60,162 nucleotides of DNA from Bermanella sp034112345 (GTDB lineage Bacteria; Pseudomonadota; Gammaproteobacteria; Pseudomonadales; Oceanobacteraceae): positions 1 to 60,162 of the forward strand of contig JAWUVN010000043.1 of NCBI GenBank assembly GCA_034112345.1. Reading direction: 5' to 3'. The position numbers and the translations under genes were made by a program. How positions within the stretch are numbered: position 1 is the first letter of the stretch; every line of letters begins with the position of its first letter. Positions 43,099-52,962 of this stretch are shown here, piece after piece. The notes below the pieces were generated by a model. That model did not search any database. It was not told the origin of the DNA and saw only the letters and a list, made by a program, of their open reading frames with translations.

Positions 43099-45189
43099 GT
43101 GATAAAAAGACTTCTTCTGACCCTATTTTTATTATCCTGTATTAGTTTTCCTGTAATGAGTAAAGATGACTTTTTTGAATTGTCGTTATTGGACTTAGTC
43201 AATATAAAGGTGACCACGGCTTCGAGATCAAGCGAATCATTAGATGACACTCCAGTGGCCGTTACTGTTATTACTTCAAATATGATTGAAAGATCTGGAG
43301 CTATGAATATTCAGCAGTTGCTTACGCGATATGTGCCTGGATTTACGAGAGTAGAGGATCAAAATGAACTGAATATTGCTGTTAGGGGAGTGTATACATC
43401 CAGTCAGCAAAAAATTCTATTTTTACTTAATGGCCACCGTCTAAATAGCCATAGTTACTCCATGGCATCTCCTGACTTAAGTATATCTCTGGATAAAATT
43501 TCACAGATAGAAATACTTCGTGGCCCAGCATCTGCTGTGTATGGCAACGTAGCTCTGACCGCGGTAGTTAATATTATTTTAAAGCAAGGTGAAGATTCAA
43601 TTGGCTCAAGTACGCGAGTTGTTTTTGGCGATTTTGGACAGAGGATACTTTCTCACACATATGGTACTAGTACTGAAAGTTCAGATACCTTTTATTGGTT
43701 GAACCATGCAAGTGTCGATGGTGAATCAAAAAAAATGACAGCACAAGAAAGTTACGCTGTTAATCCTGAAGTTCGCAGTTCAGCAGTACTGGGCGGACAA
43801 ACAGATAAAAGCAGTTATGATATGGGGATACATCATCAAGTTGGCGATTGGAAATTTTTATTCAATGCTCGACGTAATCATTATATCGAACCTTTTTCAG
43901 GCGCAGGTATAAGCGGTGAGCCTTATAACTATAATGAGTATGAACTAAATGATGGATATGGTCCGGGTTTTGGTTATGAGTCACAGCATTTCGCTCTAGA
44001 AAAGACTCTCCAGTTATCTGATGATTGGGAGCATGATGTAGAGGTAGCGATCAACCATTTTCGTATTGTGACTTCGGTCATAATCGATCCGTCATCAGGG
44101 GCTTTTACAGGAGTGGCGTGGGAAGATGCATCGGCATCAATAATGAATACTTTCTCTGGGCCGTTTTTGGGAGGAGATATATTATTTGGTTTTCAATATG
44201 ATTTGTCGAAAGTATATAATGATGAATTGAAGATCGGTGGAAGTGGAGTATTTAATAATACTTTAGACACATTGATGCCCAGTGATAGCGAATCAATTTT
44301 TTCAATTTTTGCACAGCAGAAGCGTTATTATGGTGATCATTGGCTATCCAATATAGGCATGCGGTACGATTTCAAAAATAGAGCTGTGACAAGTAATATT
44401 CATGCATTTAGTCCTCGCTTGGCCTTAATTTATCAGCAAGATTTTTATAGCGTAAAAATGTCAGTCGCTCAGTCGTTCGTTGATTCTACTTACTGGAATC
44501 GATTTTCGACACTGCCCTCTTTCAGAGGAGCAGGTGATTTAGAGCCTGAGCGATTAACCAGTTATCAAGTGTCTCCTGTATTACTGCTCACTGAGATAGA
44601 CAGTGAATATAGAGTAACCCTTTTTTACAATATAGCGGATGATTTTATTCGTCGAGATTTAAGTGCAACTGTTTCAGAGCCTAACTTTAGTAATGCAGGA
44701 GAACTTAAAAGTTGGGGGATTGAACAAGAGTGGATATGGAAAAAACAAGAATGGGAGATTCGTGCAAATACAAGTTATCAGAAAGTACATAGCTATGAAA
44801 ACTATGCGGTAGATAACGGAGATATATCCAATGTCCCATCTTTTTCTGCAAATATAATAACAAACTATCGATTTTCAAAAGAGTGGAACGTTAATTTAAC
44901 CCTACAATATATCGGTGATCAATACAGTCCTATTGATATTCAAAGTAATGATGTAGCTGTTGTAGATCCTTTTCCTTCAAGCGGAGTACCTTACTCTGAT
45001 CCAAGTTACCAAGTGGATGCAGCGACTCTTATTCATATGCAATTAAGTTATCTTGCGACATCTGATATTAAAGTCGATTTACAGGTAGACAACTTATTTA
45101 ATGAAGAGCATGAGCAAGGCGGAACGACTCTACACCCGTACCCGCAAACAGGCAGGTGGACTCGCTTATCTGTGAGCTACCATTGGTAG
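43099..45189 (+). CDS. TonB-dependent outer-membrane receptor
   Basis: 696 aa. The start at GTG 43099 (MIKRLLLTLFLLSCISFPVMS) gives a proper signal peptide; a TTG at 43081 is an alternative. The plug domain follows (SLLDLVNIKVTTASR, then SSQQKILFLLNGHRL and EILRGPASAVYGNVAL). A 22-strand-type barrel ends in an aromatic terminus (LSVSYHW). The plug start resembles the CirA/vitamin-B12/colicin-like receptor group. Substrate unknown: no siderophore or haem genes beside it and no Fur box recognised. No riboswitch in the short leader. Confidence 0.93.
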   Translation: MIKRLLLTLFLLSCISFPVMSKDDFFELSLLDLVNIKVTTASRSSESLDDTPVAVTVITSNMIERSGAMNIQQLLTRYVPGFTRVEDQNELNIAVRGVYTSSQQKILFLLNGHRLNSHSYSMASPDLSISLDKISQIEILRGPASAVYGNVALTAVVNIILKQGEDSIGSSTRVVFGDFGQRILSHTYGTSTESSDTFYWLNHASVDGESKKMTAQESYAVNPEVRSSAVLGGQTDKSSYDMGIHHQVGDWKFLFNARRNHYIEPFSGAGISGEPYNYNEYELNDGYGPGFGYESQHFALEKTLQLSDDWEHDVEVAINHFRIVTSVIIDPSSGAFTGVAWEDASASIMNTFSGPFLGGDILFGFQYDLSKVYNDELKIGGSGVFNNTLDTLMPSDSESIFSIFAQQKRYYGDHWLSNIGMRYDFKNRAVTSNIHAFSPRLALIYQQDFYSVKMSVAQSFVDSTYWNRFSTLPSFRGAGDLEPERLTSYQVSPVLLLTEIDSEYRVTLFYNIADDFIRRDLSATVSEPNFSNAGELKSWGIEQEWIWKKQEWEIRANTSYQKVHSYENYAVDNGDISNVPSFSANIITNYRFSKEWNVNLTLQYIGDQYSPIDIQSNDVAVVDPFPSSGVPYSDPSYQVDAATLIHMQLSYLATSDIKVDLQVDNLFNEEHEQGGTTLHPYPQTGRWTRLSVSYHW

Positions 45190-45343
45190 AGTTCATAGAC
45201 TAATTCTATTTAATACCGTCAGTAGAGTTGATAGTGTGAGCATCCCATACTGCATTGATGCTATATACGAAAAGACTTTACTATTGCTTGGTCTATCTCT
45301 TTTTTTTGCGTATGCGATAATCTTGTTCTAACAAGGTGCAAGC

Positions 45344-45997
45344 ATGATTCAGAATTTCAATTTAGATTTTTCAAAAACGGTTGTAATCAATTCCGATCAA
45401 CAAGTTTGGCAAAACTCTCCGGCAAAGGGTGTTAAGCGAATCCCGCTTGAGCGTGAAGCCGCTGAGAGCGGTCATGTTACATCAATCGTGCAATATGCTG
45501 CGGGAAGTGAATTTTCATCTCATAGACACCCTCAAGGCGAAGAAATTTATGTGATAGAAGGTATTTTCAGCGATGAAAATGGCGACTATCCCGCAGGCAG
45601 TTATTTAAGAAACCCAGCGGGTTCAAGTCATGCGCCGTTTAGTAAGCAGGGTTGTACGTTACTGGTTAAGCTTAATCAGTTTAAAGATGGAGATTCACAG
45701 CAGCTTGCATTAAATACCAGTGAGCAACCTTGGTTGCAAGGCCAAGGCGGCTTAACCGTTAAGCCTTTGCATGAATATCAGGGATGCAGCACGGCATTGG
45801 TACGCTGGCCAGCAGGAGCGCGCTTTGCTCCTCATAAGCATTTTGGTGGCGAAGAAATTTTAGTGCTAACCGGTGAGTTCAAAGATGAACACGGCAGTTA
45901 TCCAAAAGGCACTTGGATAAGAAGCCCGCATTTAAGTGAGCACTTTCCATTTGTAGATGAAGAAACGGTGATTCTTGTGAAGGTAGGTCACCTTTGA
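45344..45997 (+). CDS. Bicupin protein, ChrR-like
   Basis: A 217-aa protein made of two homologous cupin domains. Each has a metal-binding set: HRHPQGEEIYVIEG and a later His in SSHAPF (about residues 65-110), then HKHFGGEEILVLTG and SEHFPF (about 165-205). The repeat of GSYLRNP / GTWIRSP shows internal duplication. It resembles the cupin part of ChrR anti-sigma factors but lacks the N-terminal zinc anti-sigma domain. No sigma factor gene is adjacent. Probably a metal-binding enzyme or sensor of unknown substrate. Confidence 0.9.
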   Translation: MIQNFNLDFSKTVVINSDQQVWQNSPAKGVKRIPLEREAAESGHVTSIVQYAAGSEFSSHRHPQGEEIYVIEGIFSDENGDYPAGSYLRNPAGSSHAPFSKQGCTLLVKLNQFKDGDSQQLALNTSEQPWLQGQGGLTVKPLHEYQGCSTALVRWPAGARFAPHKHFGGEEILVLTGEFKDEHGSYPKGTWIRSPHLSEHFPFVDEETVILVKVGHL

Positions 45998-46059
45998 GTT
46001 CGCGCTTTCAAGTAATAAATGCAATTTAATCAAGCTTACAATAAGCGAATTAATGACGA

Positions 46060-47316
46060 TTATTCACTGTTTTTATTTTTAGCCTCAATCCATTGAGACA
46101 TATACTGCGTTGATTTCATCGAATGGTGTCGCAGCATACTACCAGTGAAATTGGTTAACCTATGCTCGTGTAAGTTAGCTTGTATGTGATGAATAGTTGT
46201 TAATAAAGCTTTAGAGTGCTGCGCTTTTGAAAATCGTGATGCCAACCAAGGTATGCAATTATCTTGCAGTGATTGCCATAAGGTTTCATCTTTATATAGA
46301 TTAACAGCGTCTTCAATAAACTGATCTAAGTTATTACTGGCAACGCAAGTATCTAATACGCCTGTTTTTTTTGCATTGCTATACAAGCCTTCGGCACCAA
46401 TGTAAGTGGTCACAGCGGGCAAACCGCATTGCGCGGCATCTAGCATTTTACCTTTTAGGCCAGCACCAAATCTCAGTGGTGCCAATAATACCTTCGCGTC
46501 TCTTAATACTTCAAATGCATCTTCACACCAACCTTTTACTAAAAACCCTTGTTTCTCATTGTGTAGCTGAGTGGCTTTTTTAGGTGGGTAAGCGCCGTAA
46601 ATATGCAGTTGTGCTTTTGGAATGCGCTTACGAATAGCTGGCCATATATGTTGTTTTAATGTGAGTACGGCATCCCAATTAGGTTCGTGTCTAAAATTTC
46701 CAATAGACACAAAGTGTTCGCGCTCATTAAATGAAATCGTAGAATCGGTTTGCATCGTATCAAGCATAAACGGTGTGTAAGAGACAATGTGTGCAGGTAC
46801 ATGGAATGTATTAATTAATAAATCCATTTCATGTTCGCTAATCATGATACTTAAATCACATCGTAAAATAGCGGCAATTTCACGCTTAGCAAAATCGCTG
46901 TATAGGTCGTTCAGGGGCACATCTTGGATAATACGTGTATTGCCTTTAGCAAGGGCTTGTCGAGCAAAGCGTAGGCAGTGTAAATCCTCTGTGTCTAATA
47001 AACGTAAGGCACTCGGACAGAATTTCTCAACTCGCCAGGCAAATTGTTCTTCCATCATGTAGCGGTCAAACATTACTGCTTGTGGGTCTAATGTTTGAAT
47101 AAACTCATCGAAACTGCTGCTATTTAATTCGATTGTGAATGGTGTGATGTTAAACGCGTCAAAATCAATTGCGTGATCACTGGCTTGCGCTGGGCTGGCA
47201 TACGATATGTCATAGCCATCATGTTGGAAGCATTCAATAAGTTGCAGCATGCGACTGCCGGCTGCGCTGGAATTAGGTTCGGGCCATACATAGCCAATGA
47301 TCAATAATTTTTTCAT
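46060..47316 (-). CDS. Glycosyltransferase, family 4-like (GT-B)
   Basis: 418 aa, GT-B fold. The N-terminal half begins KKLLIIGYVWPEPNSSAAGSR, the sort of loop that contacts the acceptor; the C-terminal nucleotide-sugar site is APLRFGAGLKGKMLDAAQCGLP, then IGAEGL. That GAGLKGK...GLP segment is typical of GT4-type enzymes. Both substrates are unknown; neighbours do not form a polysaccharide cluster. It is convergent with the bicupin gene and 32 nt downstream of the hydroxylase gene, with which it is probably cotranscribed. Confidence 0.9.
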   Translation of the reverse strand: MKKLLIIGYVWPEPNSSAAGSRMLQLIECFQHDGYDISYASPAQASDHAIDFDAFNITPFTIELNSSSFDEFIQTLDPQAVMFDRYMMEEQFAWRVEKFCPSALRLLDTEDLHCLRFARQALAKGNTRIIQDVPLNDLYSDFAKREIAAILRCDLSIMISEHEMDLLINTFHVPAHIVSYTPFMLDTMQTDSTISFNEREHFVSIGNFRHEPNWDAVLTLKQHIWPAIRKRIPKAQLHIYGAYPPKKATQLHNEKQGFLVKGWCEDAFEVLRDAKVLLAPLRFGAGLKGKMLDAAQCGLPAVTTYIGAEGLYSNAKKTGVLDTCVASNNLDQFIEDAVNLYKDETLWQSLQDNCIPWLASRFSKAQHSKALLTTIHHIQANLHEHRLTNFTGSMLRHHSMKSTQYMSQWIEAKNKNSE

Positions 47317-47348
47317 TGGCTAATTATACACGCTTAATAATTTCGTGC

Positions 47349-48266
47349 TTATGGCTTACGGGTAGTCACATCAAATTCAGGTGCTGGATTATTATATCCT
47401 GATTTTTGTTCTGTAGGGCTTGGTTGCCATTCAGGCGGTGCCCAAAAATGTTTGACTCGTTGAGTGAAGGGTTTATTTTTAGCGAATGCGTCTGCAAACA
47501 TGTCCTTCCATTCATGTAGGGTTAGATAAAGTGGGTTATGGCTGTTTATCTGTCTAGTAATGCCGTATTCACATTGTATGTCATCGCGTTCTTCTACAAA
47601 GGTATTAAATAAACGGTCCCATATAATTAATACGCCGCCGTAATTTTGGTCAATGTACTCGGGATTCTTAGCATGGTGAACACGATGATGACTAGGAGTG
47701 TTAAAAATCCATTCGAACCATCCAAGTTTTGGCACCACCTGAGTATGAACAAAAAACTGATAAGCCAAGCTTAATAGTACCGCGCCCACTACAATTTCTG
47801 GCTCGAATCCGATCAGTACAATAGGCACCCAAAATAGCCACATACCCGAAATAGGGTAGGTAAAGCTTTGACGAAATGCAGTGGATAGGTTTAATCGTTC
47901 TGAGCTGTGATGAACAACATGGCTGGCCCACATGTAGCGTATTTTATGGCTGCCACGGTGAAACCAGTAATAGCAGAAGTCTTGCAGTAAAAATAAACCA
48001 ATAAAACTGAGCAATGAGTTTTCAATGGTAAATAGCCTGTATTCGTATAAAAAGAAATAAATACCCATGATAAAAAGCGTATTAAACAGGCCATCACTTA
48101 TTTCATGAAGCAATGCGAGAGTGCCATTACTGATGGTGTCAGCCCAAGTAAAGTCTGCATTTTTATACTCAGCACCATGTTTTCTTAAATAGAGAAATTC
48201 AGCACCTAATGTAAGTATGAATATAGGTGAAAATGCTAATAGTAAAAATTGTATTGATAATTCCAT
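47349..48266 (-). CDS. Fatty-acid hydroxylase / sterol desaturase-type membrane oxygenase
   Basis: 305 aa with about four membrane helices. The three di-iron His motifs are present: HRGSH, HVVHHSSERLN and PSHHRVHHAKNPEYID, in the expected order and spacing. Such enzymes hydroxylate or desaturate lipids. Substrate unknown; alkylglycerol monooxygenase and sterol-type members look alike at this level. It is followed by the glycosyltransferase gene 32 nt away, which hints at hydroxylation then glycosylation of one lipid, but this is inference. Confidence 0.93.
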   Translation of the reverse strand: MELSIQFLLLAFSPIFILTLGAEFLYLRKHGAEYKNADFTWADTISNGTLALLHEISDGLFNTLFIMGIYFFLYEYRLFTIENSLLSFIGLFLLQDFCYYWFHRGSHKIRYMWASHVVHHSSERLNLSTAFRQSFTYPISGMWLFWVPIVLIGFEPEIVVGAVLLSLAYQFFVHTQVVPKLGWFEWIFNTPSHHRVHHAKNPEYIDQNYGGVLIIWDRLFNTFVEERDDIQCEYGITRQINSHNPLYLTLHEWKDMFADAFAKNKPFTQRVKHFWAPPEWQPSPTEQKSGYNNPAPEFDVTTRKP

Positions 48267-48728
48267 TGTATTTTTCTTATATTTTTTTGATACCGAAATT
48301 GTAGCGACAGTAAATACTCAAACAAGGTCTAAATCAGACAGGTAATAGACAAATTCCAACCTATTTATATGCAGTGATTCTCAGTGCTAGAGATTGCTCT
48401 ATGGAGCCCTGTTTTTTCTAGGTAGTCATGTAATTATTGGTGCTCAATTGGTTGCGAACCCCGGTCAATTATCGCTTAATTTATTAACCTAACTTTATTC
48501 AAAAATGGACATATCTGTAGTTTTAATGCTGTGTTTTCTTTAAGAATACTAGCAATATTTTGGCGTTGCTAAATATGCATCTGATGATCCTTTAGGCTCT
48601 TGAGTATCGTTAATTATCAGTCTGTAAATAATGGTCCATCATACTGCTTAATCATGGTGCTTTTGAATCCTGTAATTTCATCATGCATAGGTATAATGGT
48701 GTCGTTAACATCTTGAGTAGCATTGTAA
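48267..48728. other. 462-nt divergent intergenic region
   Basis: No supported gene on either strand. A leftward frame at 48617-48847 overlaps pgpA and has no ribosome site. It presumably carries promoters for the hydroxylase (leftward) and pgpA (rightward). I recognise no repeat or RNA. Confidence 0.5.
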
Positions 48729-49235
48729 ATGACGTCTAAATCATCAAAGGCTGACGTAGCCAAACTGGCAAAGCCAAAATTGAACAACCCTATCCACATG
48801 CTGGCATTTGGGCTAGGCAGTGGCCTTAGTCCTAAAGCACCGGGCACAGCGGGAACTTTGGCTGCATTGCCTATTTATTGGTGGTTACTGGCTGACTTAT
48901 CTACCTTATGGTTATCTGTGGTTATTTTGATCACGTTTGTTGTTGGTGTGCTAGTGGCGCATAAAACATCAGAAGACCTAGGTGTGCATGATCATGGTGG
49001 CATTGTGATTGATGAATGGGTAGGTATGTGGATAACCATGCTTATGGTGCCAAAAGACCTGATTTGGTTAGCGGTGGGTTTCGCATTGTTTCGCTTTTTT
49101 GATATTTTGAAACCATGGCCAATTAAGTGGTTAGACGAGAAGGTACATGGTGGTTTTGGCATAATGATTGATGATGTGCTCGCCGGTATCATGTCGTTAG
49201 GTTGCCTGCATATGATCATGTTTTTAATGCCCTAA
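48729..49235 (+). CDS. pgpA: Phosphatidylglycerophosphatase A
   Basis: PgpA removes the phosphate from phosphatidylglycerophosphate to make phosphatidylglycerol at the inner membrane. 168 aa with several membrane helices. Key stretches are GSGLSPKAPGTAGTLAALP, then HDHGGIVIDEWVGMWITM and RFFDILKPWP with the metal-binding acidic residues. In enterics it is beside thiL; here no thiL is adjacent. The ribosome site is weak. Confidence 0.95.
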   Translation: MTSKSSKADVAKLAKPKLNNPIHMLAFGLGSGLSPKAPGTAGTLAALPIYWWLLADLSTLWLSVVILITFVVGVLVAHKTSEDLGVHDHGGIVIDEWVGMWITMLMVPKDLIWLAVGFALFRFFDILKPWPIKWLDEKVHGGFGIMIDDVLAGIMSLGCLHMIMFLMP

Positions 49236-49288
49236 TTTCAAGACATATGGACTTTCGCTGCTAAACTTTAATTCAGCAGAGGTCCTAT

Positions 49289-51586
49289 ATGAAGCTTAGG
49301 TTATTGATTAGCGCACTATTCTTGGTGATGTCTATATCGGCACATGGTGATTACCGCGTGGTGTTAGAAGACCAAGATCGATACATTCTTAGTCAAAGAA
49401 TGGTTTATATAGAAGACACTGAGAACACCCTTGGCATTGAAGATGTCATTAGGATCGATCGTTCTGATTGGTCTAAAACAACGGATGCTGGTTCTAGCTT
49501 TGGCTACTCACAAAGCGCCTACTGGGTTTATGTCCCCTTTAAAGTTGATCACGCTGCTTTGTGGTATGTTTGGTTACGATATGCGCCACTTGACTATGTA
49601 ACACTTTATTGGGTTAAAAACGGTCACGTGATTGAACAACATGAATCCGGTGATGCGCTTCCTTTTTATACTCGCCAAGTCAGCTTACCTGAAAATATTT
49701 TTGTCCGTTCGATGCTAGCGGGCGAAAAAATTAGTATGTATATACGCATTAAAACTCAGGGAAGTTATCGTATTCCGCTCGAAGTGCACCAAAGCAAGTA
49801 CTTTGAATCAAGTACTGCAGAGCTGTTAGTGTTTCAAGGGATTTATTATGGCGTCCTGCTAGTAATGAGTATATTCAACTTTGTTCTATATTTGATTACA
49901 GGTATTCGGTCATATTTACATTATGTTTTTTATGTTGCGACAAGCTTGGCATCAATACTGGCAATGCATGGAACGGGCTTTCAATTTCTATGGCCTAACT
50001 CACCTAGTATTAATGAGTGGGGTATACCCATCACCTTTTGGCTGAGTAGCGTTGCTTTTTGGTTATTCAGTTATACGTTTTTGAATATTAATAAAGCGGG
50101 AATTAAAACTAAGGTTTATTTTTGGGGGCTTGGGGTTGGTGGCGTGGTAATAGGCCTGGGTATTTCTAGTATTGAATATCACATCATCGTGCCTTTGATT
50201 ACCTTATACGCGATGCTAATAATGTTTTCTTCTTTAATTGCATCCACAATGCTAACTCTATCAGGTTATCGATACGCAGGGGTGTTTGCGATTGCGATTA
50301 TGATGACGGCGTTGTCATTTGGATTAACTGTCTTTGAGTCTCTTGGGTATTTTTCTGACCAAGAATTTATGCTATATGGCTATCCGCTTGCCCGAATGTT
50401 TGAAATTGTTTTGTTTGCCGTTGCTTTAGGTGTAAGAATTCGTTTTTTACAAAATAGTAGGATCGACGCGGAAAAAGAAGCCATTGTTCATAGGGAAAAA
50501 TCAATTAAGAGTATTGAGCAGTATAAGCGATTGTATGAGAGCGCTATGACAGGGAACTTTGTTTTGAATGCACAAGGGTATGTAAAAAATGCGAATGCTG
50601 CTTTTTACGAATTATTAGGTACAGATGTAAATAGTAATATTCAAGGATATTTTAATCGGGATGTAACAGGTATATTTAAACAACGTTCAAAAGAAGAAGA
50701 TTTCAGAATTGTTAAAGATATTCAATCAAAAAATGGTAAGTGGGTGTCTGTAAGTCTTTATAAAATATATCATGAAGATGAAGCGCAATTCGAAGGTTCA
50801 ATTGTTGATATTAGTGATCGCGTTCGTGCTCAAGAACTTCAGCGTCAAGCTGAGAAAAACAAAATGCAAGCCTTGCAACAATTAGTGGTGGGGGTTGCCC
50901 ATGAAATAAATACCCCGTTGGGTATTGTCCGAACCAGTAGTGATTTTGCTCGTGAAATACTTGCACAAATGAAAAATGCAATGGAACAAAATACACTGAC
51001 CAAGAGTGAGTTTATAGAAAAATTAAATGCTGGGGATGAGGCGCTAGGCATTTCAGATGAAAGTGTTGAGCGAATTGTAGAACTTATTAAAAGCTTTAAG
51101 CATGTATCAGTTGAGCAAATGAGTTTTCAGATTGAGTTATTTGATATGGATGTTTTATCTGAACGCTTGAAGGATAGTGCAAAACTAAACAATACTCCGA
51201 TATCAATACAATCTAAAAACTCTTCTACTAAAGGATTCAATACTTTTACAGAAGGCGTTTATTGGTTCTTGAATGAATTATTAAATAACGCACATGATTA
51301 TAGTAATAATAGCGAAGGTGTATTTATTGATTTTTCTATTACAGATAGTGAATTTAATATACATTTTTATGACAAGGGTGAAGGGGTAGAAGACACGGAT
51401 ATCTCAATGATATTTGATCCTTTTTTCACAACGGGTAGAGGCGCGGAGCGTAAATTAGGGTTGGGGCTATATCAGGCACATAATATAGTGGTTCAATTGC
51501 TAAACGGTAAAATCAACACCTACAATGATAATGGACTGCACTTTAAAATCTCGATTCCCATCCCTGATGTTATTTCACCTTCTTAA
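49289..51586 (+). CDS. 7TMR-DISM sensor histidine kinase
   Basis: A 765-aa membrane kinase. The signal peptide (1-20) leads into a periplasmic 7TMR-DISMED2 domain (about 25-160), with the segment SFGYSQSAYWVYVPF, then seven membrane helices (about 180-390). A PAS-type segment follows (about 415-515), then HisKA with His538 (VGVAHEINTPLG) and an HATPase domain (N-box NELLNNAHD; G-boxes later). AGAGGT precedes the ATG. No response regulator gene is adjacent, so it is an orphan. It ends by overlapping the convergent peptidase gene by 12 nt. Confidence 0.95.
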   Translation: MKLRLLISALFLVMSISAHGDYRVVLEDQDRYILSQRMVYIEDTENTLGIEDVIRIDRSDWSKTTDAGSSFGYSQSAYWVYVPFKVDHAALWYVWLRYAPLDYVTLYWVKNGHVIEQHESGDALPFYTRQVSLPENIFVRSMLAGEKISMYIRIKTQGSYRIPLEVHQSKYFESSTAELLVFQGIYYGVLLVMSIFNFVLYLITGIRSYLHYVFYVATSLASILAMHGTGFQFLWPNSPSINEWGIPITFWLSSVAFWLFSYTFLNINKAGIKTKVYFWGLGVGGVVIGLGISSIEYHIIVPLITLYAMLIMFSSLIASTMLTLSGYRYAGVFAIAIMMTALSFGLTVFESLGYFSDQEFMLYGYPLARMFEIVLFAVALGVRIRFLQNSRIDAEKEAIVHREKSIKSIEQYKRLYESAMTGNFVLNAQGYVKNANAAFYELLGTDVNSNIQGYFNRDVTGIFKQRSKEEDFRIVKDIQSKNGKWVSVSLYKIYHEDEAQFEGSIVDISDRVRAQELQRQAEKNKMQALQQLVVGVAHEINTPLGIVRTSSDFAREILAQMKNAMEQNTLTKSEFIEKLNAGDEALGISDESVERIVELIKSFKHVSVEQMSFQIELFDMDVLSERLKDSAKLNNTPISIQSKNSSTKGFNTFTEGVYWFLNELLNNAHDYSNNSEGVFIDFSITDSEFNIHFYDKGEGVEDTDISMIFDPFFTTGRGAERKLGLGLYQAHNIVVQLLNGKINTYNDNGLHFKISIPIPDVISPS

Positions 51587-52249
51587 AAATCGTAACCATC
51601 GCCATATATTAAGCAGACTGGCTAGAGCAGCCGAGACATAGGTCAGTGCACATGCCAGCAGTATTTTTTCTGATGCTTTAAAGTCTTTTTCAGCCAAGTA
51701 ATTGCCATTCTTTAAAATGGGCAAGGCTTTCGAAAAGCTTGCATTAAACTCCACTGGTAATGTAACCAAGTGAACCAGTGTGCTGGCGACCATTCCTATT
51801 ATCGCAATAACAATCGAGATTCGTGCAGCACCTGGTAAAACCGTTAAAAAAACGGGGGTAGAGATAAGAGCTAACTGTGCAATTTTCTCAATATAAAATG
51901 CCATTTTTGCTAAAGGTGAACGCAGTAATAATAGCGCCATACCTTCTTTGTGTTGAATGGCATGACCGACTTCATGGGCTGCCGTTGCAACGGCAGTTAA
52001 TGATTTATTATTAAAATTGTTAGTAGATAGGCGTACAGTTTTCGATTGAGGGTCATAATGGTCTCCCTGCTCGGTTGTTTCTAAGCTTACATCTAAATCG
52101 TGCTGCTTGATAAGGTGCTGAGCAAATTCTCCCCCTGTTCCTGGGAAATCGGGGCGCTCAATACTGTGCTTTTTTAATATGTGTTGGGTCCAGTATTGTG
52201 GTAAAAAGATGCATGCAATGACAGCAATAAACACGAATAACCAAAGCAT
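51575..52249 (-). CDS. Neutral zinc metallopeptidase (YugP-like)
   Basis: 224 aa, membrane-embedded. The catalytic motif AAHEVGHAIQH (HExxH) sits near residue 93. A helix lies at the N-terminus (about 1-18) and three more in the second half (about 125-220). The family (Zn_peptidase_2) is of unclear substrate. It overlaps the histidine kinase 3' end by 12 nt tail-to-tail and faces the aspartic protease gene across a 41-nt divergent gap. Confidence 0.92.
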   Translation of the reverse strand: MLWLFVFIAVIACIFLPQYWTQHILKKHSIERPDFPGTGGEFAQHLIKQHDLDVSLETTEQGDHYDPQSKTVRLSTNNFNNKSLTAVATAAHEVGHAIQHKEGMALLLLRSPLAKMAFYIEKIAQLALISTPVFLTVLPGAARISIVIAIIGMVASTLVHLVTLPVEFNASFSKALPILKNGNYLAEKDFKASEKILLACALTYVSAALASLLNIWRWLRFLRR

Positions 52250-52290
52250 ATAGAATATCCACTTATCGTTTTTAATAAGGTTGAGTATAC

Positions 52291-52926
52291 GTGAGATTTA
52301 TCCAGAAAGTTACGACTGCTATTATCTTAGTTTTCACACCTATTTACGCACTGTCCGATATTCAAGCTGTTGGCTTAATGCAGGGCATGGCGATACTAGA
52401 AGTTGATGGCCAGCGAGTTGTGGTGCGTAATGGTCAGACCAAACAAGGGGTGACACTGATAACAGCAAACAGTAAGGAAGCCATGGTTAAGTACAATGGC
52501 AAGCCAGTGACCTTGCAATTAGGGTTAAGTGTTACCAGTAGCTATGCCGAGCCAGTTACCGAAAAAGTGCGGTTATACCGCGCAGATAACGGCCATTACT
52601 TTACCCGCGCTAAAATAAATGGCCAGACCGTGGATACACTGGTAGATACAGGCGCTACGACTGTTGCTATCAGCTCTGATTTGGCAAGAAAATTAGGCAT
52701 TAATTACGCATCAGGAAGAAAGGGAACCAGTTCAACGGCGGGGGGGATTGTAACCAGTTACTCTTTACGTTCAGATCACATTCAAGTGGGCGGGATTAAA
52801 AAGTTCAGTGTACCGATTACGGTGGTTGAAGGTAGCTTTCCAGAGATCACATTATTGGGCATGAGTTTTTTAAATAGACTTGGTATGAGTGAGGATAATG
52901 GGGTGCTGACACTTACGGATAAGTAG
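52291..52926 (+). CDS. Retropepsin-like aspartic protease (TIGR02281-type)
   Basis: 211 aa, GTG start preceded by AAGG. The signal peptide is about residues 1-22. The catalytic motif is DTGATTVAIS (Asp-Thr-Gly) near residue 119, in the clan AA fold, and GMSFLNRLG is the C-terminal flap end. Such single-domain proteins dimerise to make the active site. Probably periplasmic; substrate unknown. It is convergent with the chemoreceptor at 52963. Confidence 0.92.
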   Translation: MRFIQKVTTAIILVFTPIYALSDIQAVGLMQGMAILEVDGQRVVVRNGQTKQGVTLITANSKEAMVKYNGKPVTLQLGLSVTSSYAEPVTEKVRLYRADNGHYFTRAKINGQTVDTLVDTGATTVAISSDLARKLGINYASGRKGTSSTAGGIVTSYSLRSDHIQVGGIKKFSVPITVVEGSFPEITLLGMSFLNRLGMSEDNGVLTLTDK

Positions 52927-52962
52927 TCATTACCCTCTAACTATGAATGAACAGAACCCCCT

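Noticed and set aside
48617..48847. Leftward 76-codon frame upstream of and overlapping pgpA
   Set aside because: No ribosome site, overlaps the clearly coding pgpA start, no recognisable protein.
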